Below, piece by piece: positions 59,666 through 64,000 of a stretch of 64,000 bases of DNA. The stretch's first letter is position 1, and each line of letters starts with the position of its first letter. Origin of the DNA: Cladobotryum mycophilum (taxonomy: Eukaryota; Ascomycota; Sordariomycetes; Hypocreales; Hypocreaceae); assembly GCA_036429605.1 (NCBI GenBank), contig CM071590.1, positions 5,828,001 to 5,892,000 of the forward strand, given 5' to 3'. The translations under genes and the position numbers were made by a program. Under the pieces are notes generated by a model. The model was not told where the DNA came from, did not search any database, and saw nothing but the letters and a program-made list of their open reading frames with translations.

Positions 59666-61188
59666 CTACCATGCCGTAATATCCTCCACTTCAGCCTCGC
59701 CAAATGTGCTAGACTTGATTATCTGTCCCACCCCAGCCACCTCCTCCGGGGCATTCCCCTCCACGGCCATGATATCAGGCAGCACTTCCCTGAGGAAGCC
59801 CAACACTGACCGGTTAACCTGCTCAAACTGTAGCAAGAAGGCGTCATGGCCCTCTTGGCTCTCAATTCGCTCCAGCCGTGCACTCTTGACATACTGCGCA
59901 ATTTCCTCCTGCTCTGCAAATGTGAAAAGCCCGTCACTCTCAATGCCTAGTACAAGTAGAGGCTGCTCAATCAGGGCCAATGCCTCACCGATGGTGGCCG
60001 CCCGATTGCGGGATACATCGTGCGTATCCAACTTGCGCGTCATGGCAATGTAACAATTGCTGTCAAACCTCTTGACAAACTTGCTGCCTTGATATCGGAG
60101 GTAGGATTGTGCAGAAAAGTACGTCGAGGTTGGCAATGTCTCTCCTCCCGTAAGGCTCTCAACCTTGGGACCATGAAATTGTGGATCCGCAGCGTCTACT
60201 GCATGTGCCCCGCCACCTGGGCTATCATGAGGAGAACCGCTGTTGCTGTTGCTGCGCGAAAACGTGGAGCGCTTCACATTATGGCCGTCATTGTGAATGT
60301 TGAAGTGGAGCTCAGACGGAGTGCTGGATCGGGGTCGCTCTCGGATAGTCTGAACCTTGGAGGGGTCGGGAATGTTTCGGCCAAACCTGGACTCGAAAGA
60401 ATTACGGCTGCGATAGGTAAGCAGGGCAGACATGCGAGCTGCGCCGAGACCGGTCACTGGCGGGTCGTCGAATGGGTAGTATCCATCGTCGTACTTGGGG
60501 TCAGCATAGATGCTCTGTCGCTGGGCTTCTCCCCAGCTGATGCCCCAGGCACTATGTCGACTTGACGTGGCGATTGGAACAACGCAGCGTACATAATCCT
60601 TTCCCAGGTACGCCCATTCGAGAACAAACATGCCGCCCAGCGACCCACCGATGACGGCGGCTACTTGCTTAACACCAAGATCATCTAATATGAGTTTGTG
60701 TAGACTGTGTCGTGTTAGGTCTCTTTATTGATGCACAACGCTTTACATGAGGGCTGCAAGTGATATATAACTTACTTGACATCATCTCGAATTGTCGTCA
60801 GAGGAAACTCGGGCCCATATCGTCCCTTTTCTGGGTCGCCATCCTTGGCCGTGACAGGACTTGCAGTGCCATAGGGACTGCCCAGACTGTTCATGCAGAC
60901 GATGAAGAATCTAGATGTATCAAAGGCTCTGCCTGGGCCGCCAAGCAGAGGACCCCACCAGTCACTTACATCTGCGCTACCAGTAAGGGCGTGACAGATG
61001 ACCATGGCGTTATCACCGGCGGGATTCAGTTGTCCCCTGGTGGTGTATGCCACGGGGACATTGTATAGTTTGATGCCAGATTCAAGAGTGAATTCAGGCA
61101 CAATTGCTATTTGCTGCTCGGGGATGAGCGAAGTAAAGGGGTTTTCAGGTTGTGACTGTGTTCTTTCTTGCAGGTATTCAGTAACCAT
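59666..61188 (-). CDS. MET2: Homoserine O-acetyltransferase
   Basis: Alpha/beta-hydrolase that acetylates homoserine with acetyl-CoA for methionine synthesis. Exons 60776-61188 and 59666-60704, joined by GTAAGT...CAG, code for 483 residues from MVTEYLQERTQ. Conserved ICHALTGSADVSDWWGPLLG, nucleophile elbow VIGGSLGGM, catalytic Asp in LGIESDGLFTFAEQ and His in SQEGHDAFLLQF. A Ser/Gly-rich insert of about 80 residues lies before SAQSYLRYQG, as in other fungal Met2. An upstream ATG at 61319-61321 opens 15 in-frame codons and a GTCAGT donor, but its phase does not fit the next exon. I take it as a 5' UTR exon or uORF. Two TGASTCA sites lie upstream. Confidence 0.93.
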
Positions 61189-61689
61189 TCTTGTCTAATT
61201 TTTCCGATGACTTTGAAGTAAATAAATTGCGGGATAGAGGTTGATGCTTAACAAGGAGAGAAAGAAAGTACTGACCATATTGTTTCCGAGTGCTGTCGTC
61301 GACAGTAGTTTCTTGGGTCATCTTGAGAGAGCGCTATAATGCGAATATCTGGTGTGCGGGTGACAAGAGGCTCCGCCGAGAACGGAGCAAAGGGAGGGAG
61401 GGAGGGACAGTTGAGGAATTCAATTGTTCGCAAACACGGCAAATGCTTTGTAGTTTCAATCCAAACTAAACTGCAATCTCAAAGCATGAAAAGCAGCCTC
61501 TCTCAATCAATTGAGTGAATAGAGATGGGATCGGAATAATGGAACGCTCACTCATGTGCAAAAGACGAAGTTGAGAAAATCGGTTCGTATAAGAAAGACT
61601 ATGGCGCCATCCTATCTTGACCTTTTTGAGAGCATCAAATAAGTAGCTTAAATTTATTAGTGCGATCTGTCTGTCCGACCCTTCTTACG

Positions 61690-61696
61690 TGAGTCA
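61690..61696. promoter_or_regulatory. CPC1/Gcn4 site TGAGTCA
   Basis: Perfect TGASTCA element, about 500 bp upstream of the MET2 coding start (370 bp from the upstream ATG), fitting cross-pathway control of amino-acid synthesis. Role inferred. Confidence 0.6.
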
Positions 61697-61767
61697 CCAA
61701 CGCTGGTTCATTGGAGGACTGTACTCCATACACTTTCATTCATCTCCGCATCACGCTTCAAGTCACA

Positions 61768-61774
61768 TGACTCA
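61768..61774. promoter_or_regulatory. CPC1/Gcn4 site TGACTCA
   Basis: Second perfect TGASTCA element, 78 bp from the first, about 580 bp upstream of MET2 and 490 bp upstream of THO2. Confidence 0.6.
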
Positions 61775-62101
61775 CCTAAACGCGACAAGTCCACTAGAGC
61801 AAGGCTGCAGTGGCCCGTGCATGCCTGCTGTTGCTGCTGCTGCTACTGCTGCTTCACGACTTACGCGGAGCTTCTGCAAACTGAGTTTGATGTCAAACGT
61901 CGCCAACTCCTCCCAAAGATCAGCCTGCTCTTCGACGCTGGCTAGAGAGGTATCGTTCAGGTTCTCGCTGGGTGCTGTCGAATTGATCTTGCGCTGCAGG
62001 TATTTGTGCTTGTGAAGCTTGAAGCCGCCTGCGCTTTGGCTTTGGTTTGTCTTTGTTTGGTTGTCGTTTGCCGTTAAACCTGTTCCTCTTTTTTCTTCAC
62101 C
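61772..62101 (-). other. Possible unmodelled coding exon
   Basis: A minus-strand frame without an ATG in its main part is open from about 62101, just after a GACAG acceptor, to TGA at 61772-61774. It contains protein-like sequence (SLASVEEQADLWEELATFDI, then KLSLQKLR), followed immediately by a GTAAGT donor at about 61851. If that donor is used, the exon is about 62101 to 61852. I could not find a matching start exon; it would overlap the THO2 leader. The overlapping plus strand has no comparable frame. Family not recognised; chance openness cannot be excluded. Confidence 0.35.
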
Positions 62102-62266
62102 CTGTCACCACCACCTGTCTCAACCTTGGCCAGACGATCATCAGCATTCCATTTCAGCGCCGATTTTCTTCATCAATACTAGAGTCACTCTTTCTTGCGC
62201 GTATCGTCGTCTTGCCGCAAATGATATAATACGCGCGACAACTTTTTCGCGATATCGTCTACCGCC

Positions 62267-64000
62267 ATGCCTGCCAAACGCAAGCGACCCGACCGACCAA
62301 ACGGCGACGGAGGCAGACCATCACCGCACCGCCCTGGCGATTCTTCCCTTGTCCATCACGAGAGAGACGATAACGGCAATAGGGGCCGTGGTAGGGGAGG
62401 GCATCGTGGCGGTCCCAACAGACGAGAATCATTGCACCCCCATAATAACCGAGGCCATCCTAACCATCAGCAAAACCAGTCGCCCGTTTCGCGAAGAGTC
62501 AGTTCATCGTCACAGGCGGCGCAGCTCCAATCACCAGCCCCGGCAAAAACTCCCAACTCGCCTGCCATGGCGAAACCACCACCCCCTCCGTCTCCCGCCA
62601 TCACCAAGCCGTCTCCCTCGCCAGTGCGAACGAAACCACCCTCGTCGCCTGCCATGACAAAACTACCCTCGCCCGCTCTAACGAGACCCTCACCAGAATC
62701 GGCAATGGGTCCTGGCTCCCCCACCGCATCGAACTATCGTTATGATAACCTCACAGACGAGAAAATTCGTACATGGGCTGAGCGCGGGCGGGAGGAGATT
62801 GTGCGACATGGTGTTCAATCACGAGACGACGTCGATATTACGGAACTGTCGAGCCTCTTCCAGGAGTTTATCCACGCTGTTGTCGAGAGTAGATTAAACC
62901 CTGTGGATGCCGGAGCTTGTGTCAAGGAGATTTTGGGCGATGAAACGTCGGACGTCATTAAGGATTCATACGCCTTCGCTCCCCATACTCTCCTGCTGGA
63001 TTCACTGGCCATTGTCATGGACAATGATACGGAACTGTATCGCCCCGGTCTGCGGGAATTCCTCATTGCTACTAGCGTCTCTCCTGCTCTCATGCGACAG
63101 GTGCTCGATGCACCCCTCCTTCAACAGCTTGGACTTATTAGGGACACTTTCGCAAGGCTTGGTGTGCGGCAAGCCACAAATTTATTATATCGACAAGCCA
63201 ACTACAACCTTCTTCGTGAAGAGACGGAAGGCTATTCAAAGCTCGTCACTGAACTTTTCACCACTAGCAGTGTCATATCGCCATCTCCCGAGCTGGCCGA
63301 ACAGACATTCGAGAGAGTCAAAGCCCTCATTGGAACGTTCGATTTGGACGTGGGCCGAGTCCTGGATGTTACCCTTGATGTGGCTGCCGCCGTCCTGATC
63401 AAGCAATTCAAGTTCTTTGTCAAGTTCCTAAGAATCAGTTCTTGGTGGCCTCGTTCGCACATCAAACTTAATTCATCGATTTACACTGGCGGCTTACCCA
63501 CATGGGCGGAACCCAGCTATCCTCAGTGGAATACGTCGGAAGAAGACGAGAAGAAGAATGTGGAGAACAAGATGCTGCGGGATGCTGCCTTCTGGGAACG
63601 AGCACGGGAAATCCACCTTGGAGCCTTCTTTGAACTAGGGGGCAGACGAGTAAACTCTCACCAACCTAAGCTATTAAACGGCAATAGCAACGAGGATAGT
63701 AATGATGTTGAGAAGCAGTGGATGGAAGGGACAAAAACACTCCCGCCACCCGGCAATAAGGTTGCTGCTCAGCTACTTGGCTTTAAGCTCCTCTTCTATA
63801 ACACTGATCTGAGAGACAAGACCGATGTGCTTCCCGCAAACCTGTTGTATCTGGCTGCTCTTCTTATCAAAGTTGGCTTCTTGTCCCTGACAGATTTATA
63901 CCCTCACCTATCACCACCCGATGAGGAAATGGAACGTGTTCGCGAGGAGCAGACGAAGAAGGCTGAGCAGGAAGAAAGGGCCTCTCGAGGTGGTCCTATG
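62267..64000 (+). CDS. THO2: THO complex subunit Tho2/THOC2, N-terminal part
   Basis: Largest subunit of the THO complex, which couples transcription to mRNP assembly and export (TREX). The frame is open from ATG 62267 (MPAKRKRPDRPNG) to the right edge, 578 codons, with no intron in this part. Residues 1-145 are disordered and basic, with an RGRGRGGHRGG patch and imperfect SPAM(A/T)KP repeats. The conserved N-terminal domain follows: AERGREEIVRHG, LREETEGYSKLVTELFTTSS, DVGRVLDVTLDVAAAVLIKQ, SSWWPRS, then NKVAAQLLGFKLLFYNT and LLYLAALLIKVGFLSLTDLY, all typical of THOC2. The protein continues beyond the window; the family is usually over 1500 residues. Nuclear. Confidence 0.93.
   Translation, partial: MPAKRKRPDRPNGDGGRPSPHRPGDSSLVHHERDDNGNRGRGRGGHRGGPNRRESLHPHNNRGHPNHQQNQSPVSRRVSSSSQAAQLQSPAPAKTPNSPAMAKPPPPPSPAITKPSPSPVRTKPPSSPAMTKLPSPALTRPSPESAMGPGSPTASNYRYDNLTDEKIRTWAERGREEIVRHGVQSRDDVDITELSSLFQEFIHAVVESRLNPVDAGACVKEILGDETSDVIKDSYAFAPHTLLLDSLAIVMDNDTELYRPGLREFLIATSVSPALMRQVLDAPLLQQLGLIRDTFARLGVRQATNLLYRQANYNLLREETEGYSKLVTELFTTSSVISPSPELAEQTFERVKALIGTFDLDVGRVLDVTLDVAAAVLIKQFKFFVKFLRISSWWPRSHIKLNSSIYTGGLPTWAEPSYPQWNTSEEDEKKNVENKMLRDAAFWERAREIHLGAFFELGGRRVNSHQPKLLNGNSNEDSNDVEKQWMEGTKTLPPPGNKVAAQLLGFKLLFYNTDLRDKTDVLPANLLYLAALLIKVGFLSLTDLYPHLSPPDEEMERVREEQTKKAEQEERASRGGPM

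Noticed and set aside
61276..61321. Upstream ATG and 15 codons as the first coding exon of MET2
   Set aside because: Its phase-1 donor does not fit any acceptor leading to the MET2 frame; treated as UTR exon or uORF.

Overview
The window is nuclear DNA from a filamentous ascomycete, most likely a Sordariomycete and possibly Hypocreales. Genes are short to medium, with 50-100 nt introns (GTRNGT...YAG with CTAAC-like branch sites). Housekeeping proteins are of fungal type (Erg28, Met2, Ifa38, Nup170, Ada2, Tho2). Long intergenic regions are packed with microsatellites and homopolymers. I saw no rRNA or tRNA gene, CRISPR array, bacterial-style operon or intact transposon.

Layout. 0-9.6 kb: the C-terminal side of an unknown gene running off the left edge, a DUF4246 protein, a Ser/Thr-rich secreted protein with a Cys-rich C-terminus, an EXPERA/TMEM97-like membrane protein carrying an apparent frameshift, and a type I membrane protein. 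10-14.7 kb: a small secondary-metabolism pair, a SAM-dependent methyltransferase and an adenylation-thiolation-reductase enzyme (NRPS-like adenylate-forming reductase). 14.7-18.5 kb: a gene-poor, low-complexity block holding a perfect 17-bp hairpin. 18.5-34 kb: conserved genes: NUP170/NUP155, 3-ketoacyl-CoA reductase (IFA38), ERG28, GAL7 (convergent with ERG28), ADA2, a Cdc25/arsenate-reductase-like rhodanese with an apparent frameshift, a PPxY single-pass membrane protein and an HD-domain hydrolase. 34.5-42.6 kb: an incompletely modelled unknown gene, a gene-poor stretch with a decayed ORF, and a conserved low-complexity protein with an apparent frameshift. 42.6-47 kb: an ABCC-type ABC transporter whose TMD0 region carries an in-frame TAG and an apparent frameshift. 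48.5-56 kb: a 72-residue Cys-rich secreted protein, a dynamin/Mx-like GTPase with an acidic repeat tail, and a PHO84-type phosphate transporter with a long basic C-terminus. 56-59.6 kb: an STR-rich region with repeated TACGGAGTA motifs. 59.7-64 kb: MET2 and the start of THO2, diverging from a shared region with two perfect TGASTCA (CPC1/Gcn4) sites.

Most of the window is core metabolism and gene expression: sterol scaffold, VLCFA elongation, Leloir pathway, methionine synthesis, SAGA, nuclear pore and mRNA export. The accessory parts are the reductase/methyltransferase pair, the ABC transporter, the small secreted protein, the dynamin-like GTPase and the Ser/Thr-rich secreted protein.

The strongest cross-cutting observation is that four genes are each interrupted by exactly one missing base in or next to a homopolymer (C5, G4, T5, C5), with full coding conservation on both sides. 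This looks more like homopolymer under-calling in the assembly than four independent pseudogenes. The ABC transporter has, in addition, a CAG-to-TAG-like stop that homopolymer error cannot explain. I found no clearly new multi-gene system. The best candidates for something undescribed are the hairpin at 17.16 kb, the reductase/methyltransferase pair, two unmodelled coding exons, and the repeat-tailed dynamin.
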